Shown here: one piece after another, positions 15,122-23,913 of the stretch | Layout of the letters: every line of letters starts with the position of its first letter | How positions within the stretch are numbered: position 1 is the stretch's first letter | Assembly: GCA_017537905.1 (NCBI GenBank) | Contig: JAFYJX010000041.1 | Location: 1 to 27,213 of the forward strand | Length of the DNA: 27,213 bases | Direction of reading: 5' to 3' | DNA from: Clostridiales bacterium | Lineage (GTDB): Bacteria > Bacillota_A > Clostridia > Saccharofermentanales > Saccharofermentanaceae | Position numbers and translations under genes: made by a program | Notes under the pieces: generated by a model | What the model was told of the DNA's origin: nothing | Database searches by the model: none | What the model saw: only the letters and a program-made list of their open reading frames with translations

Positions 15122-16073
15122 TTTTGATCACATTCCCGTACTCCTTTATCAGACGGTTGACGCACTTAACGTCAGACCGGGCGGAATCTATGTCGACTGC
15201 ACAGCAGGCGGCGGTTCGCACAGCGCTGAGATCGCGAGAAGAATGAAGGGACAGGGAATCCTTGTATCGATCGATAAGGACGGAGCTGCTCTTGCTGCGT
15301 GCATGGAGCGAAAGGATGCTTTTGCAGGTATCAACTGGATGCCGGTAAAGTCTGATTATAAGGATATAGATGATATTATCCGCAGCCTTAAGATCGGCAA
15401 GGTCGACGGCATTATGGCTGACCTGGGCGTTTCTTCATACCAGCTGGATACGGCTGAGAGAGGTTTCTCTTACATGAAGAACGGTCCTTTGGATATGAGA
15501 ATGGATCCTGACGAATGGCTCACAGCAGCTGAAGTCGTAAACAGATATTCGAGAGATGAACTCGAAAGGATCTTCAGAGAGTACGGCGAAGAGCATCATG
15601 CGGGAAGGATCGCAGACGGCATCGTCGAGAGAAGAAGAACAAAGCCTTTCACAAGGACCACGGAACTTGCACAGGCTATTAAGGACTATATGCCGGGTCA
15701 CGGCAGAGGCGAAGACCAGCATCCTGCAAAGAGATGCTTCCAGGCCATAAGGATCGAAGTAAATCACGAGCTCGACGGTCTGGAGTCACTCTTAAATGAC
15801 GGAATCAGAAAGCTTAAACCGGGCGGAAGATTTGCGGTCATTTCTTTCCATTCTTTGGAAGACAGGATCGTAAAAGAAGCATTCAGGACGGCAGAGAGCC
15901 CCTGCACATGTCCTAGAGATTTCCCCGTATGCGTTTGCGGAAAGAAATCTTTGGGAACGGTTATCACAAAGAAACCGATCGAACCGACGGAAGAAGAAAT
16001 AGAGATCAATCCGAGATCTAGAAGCTCGAAGCTCAGGGTGTTTGAGAGGAACGATAACGAGCAATACAACTAA
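15105..16073 (+). CDS. rsmH: 16S rRNA (cytosine(1402)-N(4))-methyltransferase RsmH
   Basis: A 322-residue SAM-dependent methyltransferase that modifies C1402 in the decoding centre of 16S rRNA. Motifs include HIPVLLYQTVDAL at the N-terminus, the SAM loop DCTAGGGSHS, DLGVSSYQLD, GPLDMRMDP, HPAKRCFQAIRIEVN and VISFHSLEDRIVK. The CTCPRDFPVCVCG cysteine cluster near the C-terminus is also typical. It starts within the end of mraZ and has a GGAG site 11 bases before the ATG. Also known as mraW. Confidence 0.96.
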   Translation: MLKVSDFDHIPVLLYQTVDALNVRPGGIYVDCTAGGGSHSAEIARRMKGQGILVSIDKDGAALAACMERKDAFAGINWMPVKSDYKDIDDIIRSLKIGKVDGIMADLGVSSYQLDTAERGFSYMKNGPLDMRMDPDEWLTAAEVVNRYSRDELERIFREYGEEHHAGRIADGIVERRRTKPFTRTTELAQAIKDYMPGHGRGEDQHPAKRCFQAIRIEVNHELDGLESLLNDGIRKLKPGGRFAVISFHSLEDRIVKEAFRTAESPCTCPRDFPVCVCGKKSLGTVITKKPIEPTEEEIEINPRSRSSKLRVFERNDNEQYN

Positions 16074-16101
16074 GAATTATAAGTAAAGGTAAGAATCAGT
16101 A

Positions 16102-16797
16102 ATGGCAGTTAAGACAGCATCGAAAAGAAAATATAAGAGCTTCGATGTAGGCGCACAGGATGATGTGCTCAACGAAGTGCTGTCTGCCGGAAAGAAGGAC
16201 TTTGCCTATACTGAAGGTTCTGTAATTCCGTACGACGATTACCTCGTCAAGAACGAACCCCTTATCATTGAGGAACCTGTTGATAATTATCTTTCAGAGA
16301 GCGTCGCTTCCTATGAAGACGTTCATGAGAGATCTGTCAGATATGCTATGGAGCATGAGGATCCCCAGACAAGATTAGAGCATAAAAAGAAGACAAGAAG
16401 ACTTACCAGAAGAAAGCTTTTCGAGACCATCATTTCGATCATTTTGGTCATCGCGATCGGTGTTTTCGTAATGCTGCTTCTCTATCCTCAGACAGAGATC
16501 TCCGAACTTGCAAGAGACAATTCAAATCTGAAGGATCAGATCGCTACGGTAAAAAGAGAGATCGTTAATGCGGAAGAGAACGCGAACGGCGTTGCAGACA
16601 TGGATGTTATCCGTGCCCGTGCCATTGCGCTCGGAATGCAGGACCCGAACCAGAACCAGGTTGTAAGCCTGCCGATCCCCAATACCGATTCGTTAAAGAC
16701 AAGAATTAACTACAACTCCGACGGAATCAACGACGACGCATACAGAGATTCCAAGGATGCATTGGCTGATTACTATGCAGCGCATCCCGATAAGTAA
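16102..16797 (+). CDS. ftsL: FtsL-like bitopic cell-division protein with long cytoplasmic tail
   Basis: A 231-residue protein in the ftsL position between rsmH and the transpeptidase. A single membrane segment (about residues 109-129) is preceded by a run of Lys/Arg and followed by a predicted coiled coil (ISELARDNSNLKDQIATVKREI). It then has an IRARAIALGMQDP segment like the end of the FtsL/DivIC domain. FtsL normally has about 100-120 residues; here roughly 105 extra residues form an acidic, mixed-charge cytoplasmic tail and about 45 extend the C-terminus. FtsL bridges FtsQ/DivIB and FtsW-FtsI and activates septal synthesis. Sequence identity to FtsL is weak by nature; the call rests on topology and location. 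Confidence 0.8.
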   Translation: MAVKTASKRKYKSFDVGAQDDVLNEVLSAGKKDFAYTEGSVIPYDDYLVKNEPLIIEEPVDNYLSESVASYEDVHERSVRYAMEHEDPQTRLEHKKKTRRLTRRKLFETIISIILVIAIGVFVMLLLYPQTEISELARDNSNLKDQIATVKREIVNAEENANGVADMDVIRARAIALGMQDPNQNQVVSLPIPNTDSLKTRINYNSDGINDDAYRDSKDALADYYAAHPDK

Positions 16798-16813
16798 CAA
16801 CAGAAAGCCCGCT

Positions 16814-19237
16814 ATGGGCTACTCCGCGGTCAAAAGGGAAGAGCGAATAAAAGAACCCGTTAAGGGCTCTGCTGAAACTACTACTGAAGAACAGCCCCAA
16901 ACTCAGAAGATCAAGCGCAGCACCTATGCCAAGTTCTGGATTGGCCTGGTCGCTGTCGTCGTTGTTTTGTATACATTCTATCTTCTTACAGACCTCTACA
17001 GCACTACGGTCAAAGACTACGACAAGTATGCGAGGGCCGCTGCCGACGAGCAGTGGACACTCGTAACATACAGTGCGAACAGAGGCATGATCTACGATGC
17101 GAACATGGTGCCTCTGGCATCGAACACATACGACTACACGCTCATCTGCTCTCCTAAGATGGTTACATCAACGCTCATGAACAGACAGCAGATCATGGAC
17201 GGCGTCGTAGCCATCCTTGGTGTCGATTACGAGAAGCTCGATAAGATACTCCCTGTAGATCCTACTGACAAGACAGATAAACGTAATGACGTTGCAGGAT
17301 GCGACGTCATTAAGAATGTACCGGCTGAGAAAAAGGATGAATTCGTTAAGTGGACGAAGGAAAACAAGATCAAGGGCTTTGCTTTCGTCGCAGTTCCGCA
17401 GAGATACTATAACTACGGAAGCCTAGCTTCACAGGTCGTAGGATATGCGAAAAATGACGGCGTGAGCCTTAATGGTCTTTATGGTCTTGAAGCATATTAC
17501 AACAAGATCTTATCAGGTGATGACGGTTACCGTTATTCCGAGACAGATGAAATCACCGGCGGTGTTCTGCCTTATTCCGACGCAACGACAGTCAGTGTTT
17601 CGGACGGCAACAATATCGTTACCAACATCGATATCAGTATCCAGAGAATCGCTGAAGAAGCTGCCAAAGAAGCATACGAGAAGTTCGACCCGATCGACGG
17701 TGTCTGCGCTATCGTAATGAATCCTTATACAGGCGCCGTATATGCAATGGTATCGCTTCCGAACTACGATCTTAACGATCCCTACGGAAGGCCTTTCGGA
17801 GTAGGTGAAGAAGCCTGGGGCTACATGGATGCGGAAACGCGCGTCCAGTATGTTATGGCAAATGCCTGGCGTAACCGCTGCGTTTCAGATACATACGAGC
17901 CCGGTTCAACATTTAAGGCGCTTACGACATGTATGGCGTTCGAGGAGAACCTCGCGAAAGAAGAAGACACGTTCAGCGACGAACCTGTTAAACTCTCAGA
18001 TCAGCACACGATCTCGTGCTGGATGCAGAAGTCCGCAGGTTATAACCACGGCCAGGAAACGCTCATAAAAGCTTTCGAGAATTCCTGCAACCCTGTCTTC
18101 GCGCATCTTGCCCAGAGGATCGGAATCTCAAAGTATTACTCTTATGTCCGAATGCTCGGTTTCTACGATGTAACGGGAATCGATCTTCCTGCTGAAGGTA
18201 AGGGTATCTTCCACAAAAATCCGTCCAAGGTCGACATGTCGGTTTTGTCTTACGGCGAGTCTTCGACGGTTACTCCTATCCAGCTTATTACTTCATACTG
18301 CGCTATCGTTAACGGAGGCGACCTCCTCGTTCCTCACGTTGTTAAATACATCACGGATCCTGAAGGAAATATCGTCGATGAGATCGAACCTGAAGTAGTC
18401 CGCACGGTATTCTCCGAAGATACCTGTAAGCGTGTAAGGACACTGATGGAAGGCGTTGTATCCGACGGTACCGGTTCTGCAGGTAAGGTTGCCGGATATG
18501 CGGTAGCAGGTAAGACCTCAACATCAACGATCGACGTCGGTGAGCTTAAGGGCCTGCACGTGCTCTCATTCTCATGCTATGCGCCTGCTTACGACCCGAA
18601 GATCGCAGTTCTCGTAGTCATAAATAAGCCGAGAGATAAGTCGGTCGGTTCATCTTCTGCTGCTTCAACTGCTGCAAAGATCGTTGAAGGCACATTGTCT
18701 TACATGGGCGTCGAAAGAAGATTCACCGAAGAAGAATACAGCGAGATGCTTAAGGAATGGTATGTTCAGAAGGTCAACGGAATGCCTGCTTCACAGGCAG
18801 CTTCGAAGATCTCAGTAAACGGTCTCTCAACGCTTTACGGTACTCTCGACATGACGCCTGATACGATCGTCGCAAAGACCTATCCGGACTTCTATCACAC
18901 GCTTTATAAGACAGGTGTTGTAGTACTCTATCCCGAAAATGTTACCGAGGATCAGATGCTCACGACGAGGGTTCCCAACATGGCCGGAATGTCCGCGATC
19001 GAATGTATCGAAGCCTGCGTTAAGATGAACCTCAACTGTAAGATCGACAAGGACAGCGATATCAAGGGCGTATGCATCAGCCAGAGCGTTGCACCGGGCC
19101 AGACGGCTTATGCAGGAGACATCATCTATGTAAGCCTGTCGAGAACGGGAACCGGTAAGACATACGATCAGACGGGAAGCAATACGAAGACAACAACTGC
19201 CGATGATTCCGGCGAAGACGGAAGAACGAACGACTAA
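16814..19237 (+). CDS. ftsI: Class B penicillin-binding protein, FtsI/SpoVD type, with PASTA domains
   Basis: A septal transpeptidase that cross-links peptidoglycan, partner of FtsW. From ATG 16814 it has 807 residues: cytoplasmic tail 1-39, membrane anchor 40-58, dimerisation domain starting near SANRGMIYDAN, transpeptidase domain with GSTFK (S365 nucleophile, K368) and SCN (424-426), and a final motif GKTST (K567). KTS replaces the usual KTG, while S and K remain. Two C-terminal PASTA-like repeats follow (about 651-707, degenerate, and 715-776, clear with VPNMAGMSAIECIEAC), then a Thr/Asp-rich tail. ATG 16757 and 16775 in the same frame would overlap ftsL; no start has a good ribosome-binding site, so the start is uncertain. 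SpoVD cannot be excluded. Confidence 0.9.
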   Translation: MGYSAVKREERIKEPVKGSAETTTEEQPQTQKIKRSTYAKFWIGLVAVVVVLYTFYLLTDLYSTTVKDYDKYARAAADEQWTLVTYSANRGMIYDANMVPLASNTYDYTLICSPKMVTSTLMNRQQIMDGVVAILGVDYEKLDKILPVDPTDKTDKRNDVAGCDVIKNVPAEKKDEFVKWTKENKIKGFAFVAVPQRYYNYGSLASQVVGYAKNDGVSLNGLYGLEAYYNKILSGDDGYRYSETDEITGGVLPYSDATTVSVSDGNNIVTNIDISIQRIAEEAAKEAYEKFDPIDGVCAIVMNPYTGAVYAMVSLPNYDLNDPYGRPFGVGEEAWGYMDAETRVQYVMANAWRNRCVSDTYEPGSTFKALTTCMAFEENLAKEEDTFSDEPVKLSDQHTISCWMQKSAGYNHGQETLIKAFENSCNPVFAHLAQRIGISKYYSYVRMLGFYDVTGIDLPAEGKGIFHKNPSKVDMSVLSYGESSTVTPIQLITSYCAIVNGGDLLVPHVVKYITDPEGNIVDEIEPEVVRTVFSEDTCKRVRTLMEGVVSDGTGSAGKVAGYAVAGKTSTSTIDVGELKGLHVLSFSCYAPAYDPKIAVLVVINKPRDKSVGSSSAASTAAKIVEGTLSYMGVERRFTEEEYSEMLKEWYVQKVNGMPASQAASKISVNGLSTLYGTLDMTPDTIVAKTYPDFYHTLYKTGVVVLYPENVTEDQMLTTRVPNMAGMSAIECIEACVKMNLNCKIDKDSDIKGVCISQSVAPGQTAYAGDIIYVSLSRTGTGKTYDQTGSNTKTTTADDSGEDGRTND

Positions 19238-19407
19238 TCGGAAAAACTCCATAATAGCCAGTGTTCTGACGCACAAACATAGGAGGGACCGCTTAAGTAA
19301 TTTCATTGTTTTTGCCACATAAGATATTGAACTTTTTGATTTAATATAGTTGACGGTGTAATGGTGGAATTATGCCCGCAACAGACTAACGGACAGAGGA
19401 CGAACAT
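19238..19407. other. Non-coding gap between ftsI and murE
   Basis: A 170-base gap, long for this cluster. It contains an isolated AGGAGG (19281-19286) with no start codon within reach, and an AT-rich block (19318-19350) with -10-like TAATAT (19342-19347) and TATAGT (19345-19350). TTGAAC (19327) and TTGCCA (19312) do not sit at proper spacing from them. A murE promoter here is plausible but I cannot define it. No intrinsic terminator is visible. Confidence 0.4.
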
Positions 19408-20919
19408 ATGAAGCTCCTGGAAGTGCTAAAAGACATAGATTACGAGCTTATATCCGGTGATCTCAACAAGGAGATCACATCTGTTGAGTATGATTCGCGT
19501 AAGGTATCGGTTGGTTCTCTCTTTGTCTGTGTTCAGGGATTTACCGTGGACGGCCATTCTTTTGCAAAGAGCGCAGCCGAAAAGGATGCTTCCGCGATCG
19601 TCGTAGACAGTACCAGAACAGGATATCCCAAGGAAGAATTAGATCAGCTTGCAGCAGAATACGGTCTCTGCATCGTTGAGATAGAGGATACACATAAACA
19701 TTTGGCCGATCTCTGTGCCAATTTCTTTGAGCATCCCGAGAAGAAACTTGCCGTATATGGTATTACCGGAACAAAGGGTAAGACCACTACAGCCTTTATG
19801 TTAAGAGCGATTTTAGAGCAGAGCGGCAGGAGCACAGGACTCATCGGTACAGTATGCAACATCATTGCAGGCCGTAAGACGCATGCTGAGCACACTACTC
19901 CCGAATCCAGAGATCTCTATGAGATGATGGACACTCTTACCAGGAGCGGTTCTGACAGTCTTGTTATGGAGGTCTCATCACAGGCATTAAAGCTCGACAG
20001 AGTTAAGGGACTTACATACCGTACTGCTGCATTTACGAATCTTTACGAAGACCATATTGCTCCCAATGAGCATCCCGACATGGAAGATTACATTTCCTGC
20101 AAGCTTAAGATCTTCGACAGCTGTGAGACAGGAATCCTTAATCTCGACTGTGCCGCTGCTGACAGAGTTAAGGAATACTGCAAGGACAGAACGGATCTTA
20201 TTACATATTCGATCGGCGGCGAAGCTGATTTTGTCGCAAGGAACTTAAGACCTGAGAGAAGAGGTCATGTAACGGGTACTGTTTTCGAACTCGACTGCAA
20301 ATACTATAAGTGCGATATCTTTGTCGCTCTTCCCGGCAAGTTCAATGTCTATAACGCTCTTTGCGCTATCTGCTCTGCGGTAACTGAAGGCATCGATATC
20401 GAAGATATTAAGAAGGCATTGGAGAACATCAGCGTTCCCGGAAGAATGCAGCCTGTTGAAAATAATTTCGGAGTAAATATCTTAGTCGATTATGCGCATA
20501 ACGCGCCTGCATTGGAGAGCGTTCTTAACACGCTCAAAGAATATACGGCAGGAAAGATAATAACTGTCTTCGGATGCGGCGGAAACCGCTCTGTTACAAG
20601 ACGTTTTGAGATGGGTGAAGTATCCGGAAACCTGTCTGATCATACGATCATCACATCTGATAATCCCAGAAAGGAAGAGCCTGATGCGATCATCGCAGAT
20701 ATCATTACGGGCATCTCCAAAACAACGGGTATATATGAAGTCGAACCAGACAGAAGCAAAGCGATAAAGCTTGCTATCAACATGGCAAAAGAAGGAGACA
20801 CGGTCCTTATAGCCGGCAAGGGACATGAGGACTACCAGATCTTCGCTGATAAGACGATTCACTTCGACGATTGCGAACACGCAAGAGATGCAGTGGTCGA
20901 GCGGGAAGGAAATTCATGA
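19408..20919 (+). CDS. murE: UDP-MurNAc-tripeptide synthetase MurE, meso-diaminopimelate type
   Basis: A 503-residue cytoplasmic Mur ligase that adds the third amino acid to UDP-MurNAc-L-Ala-D-Glu. The three-domain layout is clear: an N-terminal UDP-binding domain (VEYDSRKVSVGSLFVC), the ATP loop GTKGKTT at 121-127, the central HTTPESRDLY and MEVSSQALKLDRV blocks, and a C-terminal domain with DYAHNAPALESVL. The selectivity motif is DNPR at 418-421, the version associated with meso-diaminopimelate rather than lysine. An AGAGGA site lies 7 bases before the ATG. The TGA overlaps the murF start (ATGA). Confidence 0.95.
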   Translation: MKLLEVLKDIDYELISGDLNKEITSVEYDSRKVSVGSLFVCVQGFTVDGHSFAKSAAEKDASAIVVDSTRTGYPKEELDQLAAEYGLCIVEIEDTHKHLADLCANFFEHPEKKLAVYGITGTKGKTTTAFMLRAILEQSGRSTGLIGTVCNIIAGRKTHAEHTTPESRDLYEMMDTLTRSGSDSLVMEVSSQALKLDRVKGLTYRTAAFTNLYEDHIAPNEHPDMEDYISCKLKIFDSCETGILNLDCAAADRVKEYCKDRTDLITYSIGGEADFVARNLRPERRGHVTGTVFELDCKYYKCDIFVALPGKFNVYNALCAICSAVTEGIDIEDIKKALENISVPGRMQPVENNFGVNILVDYAHNAPALESVLNTLKEYTAGKIITVFGCGGNRSVTRRFEMGEVSGNLSDHTIITSDNPRKEEPDAIIADIITGISKTTGIYEVEPDRSKAIKLAINMAKEGDTVLIAGKGHEDYQIFADKTIHFDDCEHARDAVVEREGNS

Positions 20920-22370
20920 TGTTTACGCTTGAAGAAGTGAAGAAGGCCGTCGGCGGCAGACTGGTCTCTAAGACAGAAGAGATCGTTTTCGCGACCGCGA
21001 TAGAAGTAACCGGTGTATCGACCGATACAAGAACGATAAAAGAGGGTGAACTCTTTGTCGCTTTGAAGGGCGAGAATTTTGACGGAAACGATTACCTCGC
21101 AAAGGCAATGGAATTAGGCGCGTGCGCGCTCGTGACCGATGATGAGAAGAGAGTTCCCGAAGGCGCAAATGCGGTTATCGTTGAAGATACCGTCAAGGCA
21201 TTGGGGCTCCTTGCTAACCACTACAGATTTAAGCTCGGCTGCAAAGTCATCGCCGTAACAGGTTCCGTCGGCAAGACTTCTACGAGGACCATGATCACCG
21301 AAGTTCTTAAGACAGGTCTTAAGGTCCACTCCACAAAGGCCAATAACAATAATGAGATCGGCATGAGCAAGACTATCCTTTCTGCTCCTGAAGATGCCGA
21401 AGCAATCGTCGTAGAGATGGGCATGAGAGGCCCCGGCCAGATTTCCTACCTCACAAAGATCGCGAGACCTGACATCGCGATAATCACAAATATCGGTTAT
21501 TCGCATATCGGAATATTGGAGAGCAAAGACGCGATAATGAATGCCAAGATGGAGATTGCCGAAGGCCTTACTGACGGCGGCATAATCGCGATCAATAGTG
21601 ACGACAGAAAGCTCTTTGATCACTGCGTTAAGGTGCTTACGATCAATAATTTCATTGCCGGGATCCAGGTAAGTTCAGATGATGATCTTCCTTGTCCCCT
21701 GATCGTTTCCGCTACTGATGTTAAGGAGACCGATGAGGGAATGTCATTCGGCGCAAAGCTTAAGAGAATGGGCGTCGATTCTGAATTCCAGGTTCCTTTG
21801 AGAGTCGGAATGTACGGAGAGCCCGCGATCAGAAATGCTCTTTTTGCAATCTTCTGCGCATACATGATGGGCATCACCAATTCTGTTGAAAGCCAGCAGA
21901 AGATCGCTGATGTTATCAGTGCGAGAAGCGCTATGGACGGCAGAGGCGCGATCACTGAGACCGCTAAGTATTTCGTAATGAACGATGCTTACAATGCGTC
22001 ACCCGAATCTATGGAAAACGCATTTTTGAACTTCTCCAGAAAGGCTAAGGGCCACCGTAAGGTCTTGGCTCTCGGAGGCATGATGGAACTCGGAAAATTC
22101 GCTCCCGGACTTCATGAACTTACCGGTAAATCATGTGCTTCTTATGACTTCGACAGAGTGTTCGTAACGGGAGACAATGCCGACGAATTCATCAAGGGAG
22201 CTCATATGGTTAATATGAATCTCGAAATAGTAAAATGCAAAGATACTGAGGATGTGAAAAGACGTCTCGAAGACTATATAAGAGACGGCGATGCGCTGCT
22301 CTTCAAGGCTTCGCACAGTTTCGGCTTTGAGAGTGTCGCAAAGTATTTTATCGAGAAGGGAAATGCCTGA
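20916..22370 (+). CDS. murF: UDP-MurNAc-tripeptide:D-Ala-D-Ala ligase MurF
   Basis: A Mur ligase of 484 residues that attaches D-Ala-D-Ala and completes the cytoplasmic UDP-MurNAc-pentapeptide. Motifs are VSTDTRTIKEGELFVALKG, the ATP loop GSVGKTS at 116-122, EMGMRGPGQISYL, and the MurF-specific NDAYNASPESMENAF. I chose ATG 20916, overlapping the murE stop 5 bases after GGGAAGGA (20903-20910); ATG 20919 is equally possible, and a longer TTG start at 20871 inside murE is unlikely. In the usual dcw order mraY and murD would follow; here ftsW does. Confidence 0.94.
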   Translation: MMFTLEEVKKAVGGRLVSKTEEIVFATAIEVTGVSTDTRTIKEGELFVALKGENFDGNDYLAKAMELGACALVTDDEKRVPEGANAVIVEDTVKALGLLANHYRFKLGCKVIAVTGSVGKTSTRTMITEVLKTGLKVHSTKANNNNEIGMSKTILSAPEDAEAIVVEMGMRGPGQISYLTKIARPDIAIITNIGYSHIGILESKDAIMNAKMEIAEGLTDGGIIAINSDDRKLFDHCVKVLTINNFIAGIQVSSDDDLPCPLIVSATDVKETDEGMSFGAKLKRMGVDSEFQVPLRVGMYGEPAIRNALFAIFCAYMMGITNSVESQQKIADVISARSAMDGRGAITETAKYFVMNDAYNASPESMENAFLNFSRKAKGHRKVLALGGMMELGKFAPGLHELTGKSCASYDFDRVFVTGDNADEFIKGAHMVNMNLEIVKCKDTEDVKRRLEDYIRDGDALLFKASHSFGFESVAKYFIEKGNA

Positions 22371-22381
22371 TAAATGCCTGA
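22361..22381 (+). repeat. 10-base tandem duplication at the murF/ftsW junction
   Basis: AAATGCCTGA occurs at 22361-22370 and again at 22372-22381 with one T between. The first copy contains the murF stop and the second contains the ftsW ATG. It sits exactly where mraY and murD are missing, so it may be a scar of rearrangement. Confidence 0.7.
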
Positions 22382-23906
22382 GAAGAAAGTGAAGTCGATA
22401 ATACCTGATGTGCCGTTGTATGGTAATCCCCATACGCAGGCTAAAACAGGCGTATCCAACCCTCAGGCTCCCGTGAAAAAAAGAGTTTCAGGCTCTCATG
22501 CTCCTGTCAAAAAGAGCGCTGTAAAAAAGCCTTTCGCGGATCCCAAAACAGGCCGCATTACTGATATCGACAGCCTTATCGAACCGCCTTCAAAGGCTGA
22601 GAAAGAAGGCTTAAGTGCTGCAAAGATCGAAGAAGCCGTAAAGTCATCTAACATCCCGATGATCCTCATGATCTTTACCATCATCGTCTTCGGACTGGTA
22701 ATCCTTTATTCGGTTTCAGGACCTGACGCATACGGACAGTTCAAGGATTCCTCATGGTTCCTTACAAGACAGATAAGATTCACCATTGCCGGTATTGTGG
22801 CAATGTTCATCATATCGTTCATCCCGATTGATTTCTTCAAGCAGAAATGGGTAGCCTTCGGAGCTTATGTGTTAAGCCTTGGTCTCGCGCTTGCCACGAT
22901 CGCACTCGGCGTAGGACGTGAGCATGGTGCGGCACGCTGGATCAATATCGGTCCTGTCCAGCTCCAAAGTTCGGAGATCATCAAAGTATCTCTTATCGTT
23001 GCGTTTGCAGGATACCGTTCGGTAATCGCATATCTTCGAAAAGAAGGCAAGATCAGAGAGCCCAAGACAAAGACAGGAAAGATAATTGCGACTACTATGA
23101 TCGAATTCCTTGTGCCTGTCGGATTATGCATCCTCGTCGACGTTGTAATCCTTCTCCAGCCGCACCTGTCCTGCTTCATCATTGTTGCTCTCGTAGTCTT
23201 AATGTGTGCGCTCGTATCCGAGATCCCTGCGAGATCATGGCTATACGGAATACTTGTTCTTCTTGTTGTAGGAATCGTCGGCGGCTCTATCGCTTTTGCG
23301 GTAACGCCTGCTGATAAGCGTGAGAGATTCATGAAAAACTATGCACACGTTTTCAAGCGAATCGCTATCTTTACTGCTGACGATGAAGAACTTGATAATG
23401 AGGATGAGGGTCTTACAAGAGACGATACGCGTCAGGTCGATAACGCGCACAATGCTTTGGGTTCAGGCGGAATGTGGGGTGTAGGCCTCGGCAATTCCAG
23501 ATCAAAATATAACTACGTATCAGAGGCCCAGAACGACTATATCTTCTCTATCTACATCGAGGAGACGGGATTTGTCGGAGGGGTTATCCTGATGACAATG
23601 TACCTTATCATGTTCTTCATGTGCCTGGCCGTGTGCTGGCGGGCCAAAGACGTGTTCTCGAGGACTATTGCGACCGGGTGTACGGCCCTGATATTCGTCG
23701 AAGTCCTCATGAATATCTCGGTTGAGCTGCAGGTCATTCCTGCTACCGGTGTTACGCTTCCGTTCATCAGTTACGGCGGTACCGCGCAGGTAACGCTCCT
23801 TATCGCATATGGCCTTATCCTGTCTGTTTCCAGAAGCGGAACGCTCCGTCCCGAGAAGAAGAAAAGACTTGAGTCTCCCAAGAAGATCTTAAAGCCGGGA
23901 GTGTGA
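22374..23906 (+). CDS. ftsW: SEDS septal peptidoglycan glycosyltransferase FtsW
   Basis: A 510-residue polytopic membrane enzyme that polymerises lipid II at the septum with the class B PBP. An unusual 98-residue cytoplasmic tail, rich in Lys, Pro and Val with two NPQAPVKK/SHAPVKK-like units, precedes the first membrane segment (about 98-117). SEDS motifs follow: AARWINIGPVQLQSSEIIK, LQPHLSC, the ALGSGGMWGVGLGNSRSKYNYVSEAQNDYIF loop with the likely catalytic D388, and ATGVTLPFISYGGTAQV. A markedly acidic insertion (FTADDEELDNEDEG) lies in the large extracellular loop. About 20 basic residues end the protein. The ribosome-binding site (AAGGG, 22356-22360) is far, 13 bases, from the ATG. Confidence 0.93.
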   Translation: MPEKKVKSIIPDVPLYGNPHTQAKTGVSNPQAPVKKRVSGSHAPVKKSAVKKPFADPKTGRITDIDSLIEPPSKAEKEGLSAAKIEEAVKSSNIPMILMIFTIIVFGLVILYSVSGPDAYGQFKDSSWFLTRQIRFTIAGIVAMFIISFIPIDFFKQKWVAFGAYVLSLGLALATIALGVGREHGAARWINIGPVQLQSSEIIKVSLIVAFAGYRSVIAYLRKEGKIREPKTKTGKIIATTMIEFLVPVGLCILVDVVILLQPHLSCFIIVALVVLMCALVSEIPARSWLYGILVLLVVGIVGGSIAFAVTPADKRERFMKNYAHVFKRIAIFTADDEELDNEDEGLTRDDTRQVDNAHNALGSGGMWGVGLGNSRSKYNYVSEAQNDYIFSIYIEETGFVGGVILMTMYLIMFFMCLAVCWRAKDVFSRTIATGCTALIFVEVLMNISVELQVIPATGVTLPFISYGGTAQVTLLIAYGLILSVSRSGTLRPEKKKRLESPKKILKPGV

Positions 23907-23913
23907 TTCTCAT

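Noticed and set aside
19260..19300. T-box leader before murE, because of GGAGGGACCGC
   Set aside because: The T-box core AGGGTGGNACCGCG is not matched, and there is no specifier stem or terminator/antiterminator pair.
19361..19411. 16-codon ORF ending on the murE start (ATGA)
   Set aside because: It has no ribosome-binding site, and murE has a good one of its own; any open frame in this phase ends there by construction.
20871..20915. TTG start for murF inside murE
   Set aside because: It adds 15 residues unlike MurF; the ATG overlapping the murE stop has the ribosome-binding site.
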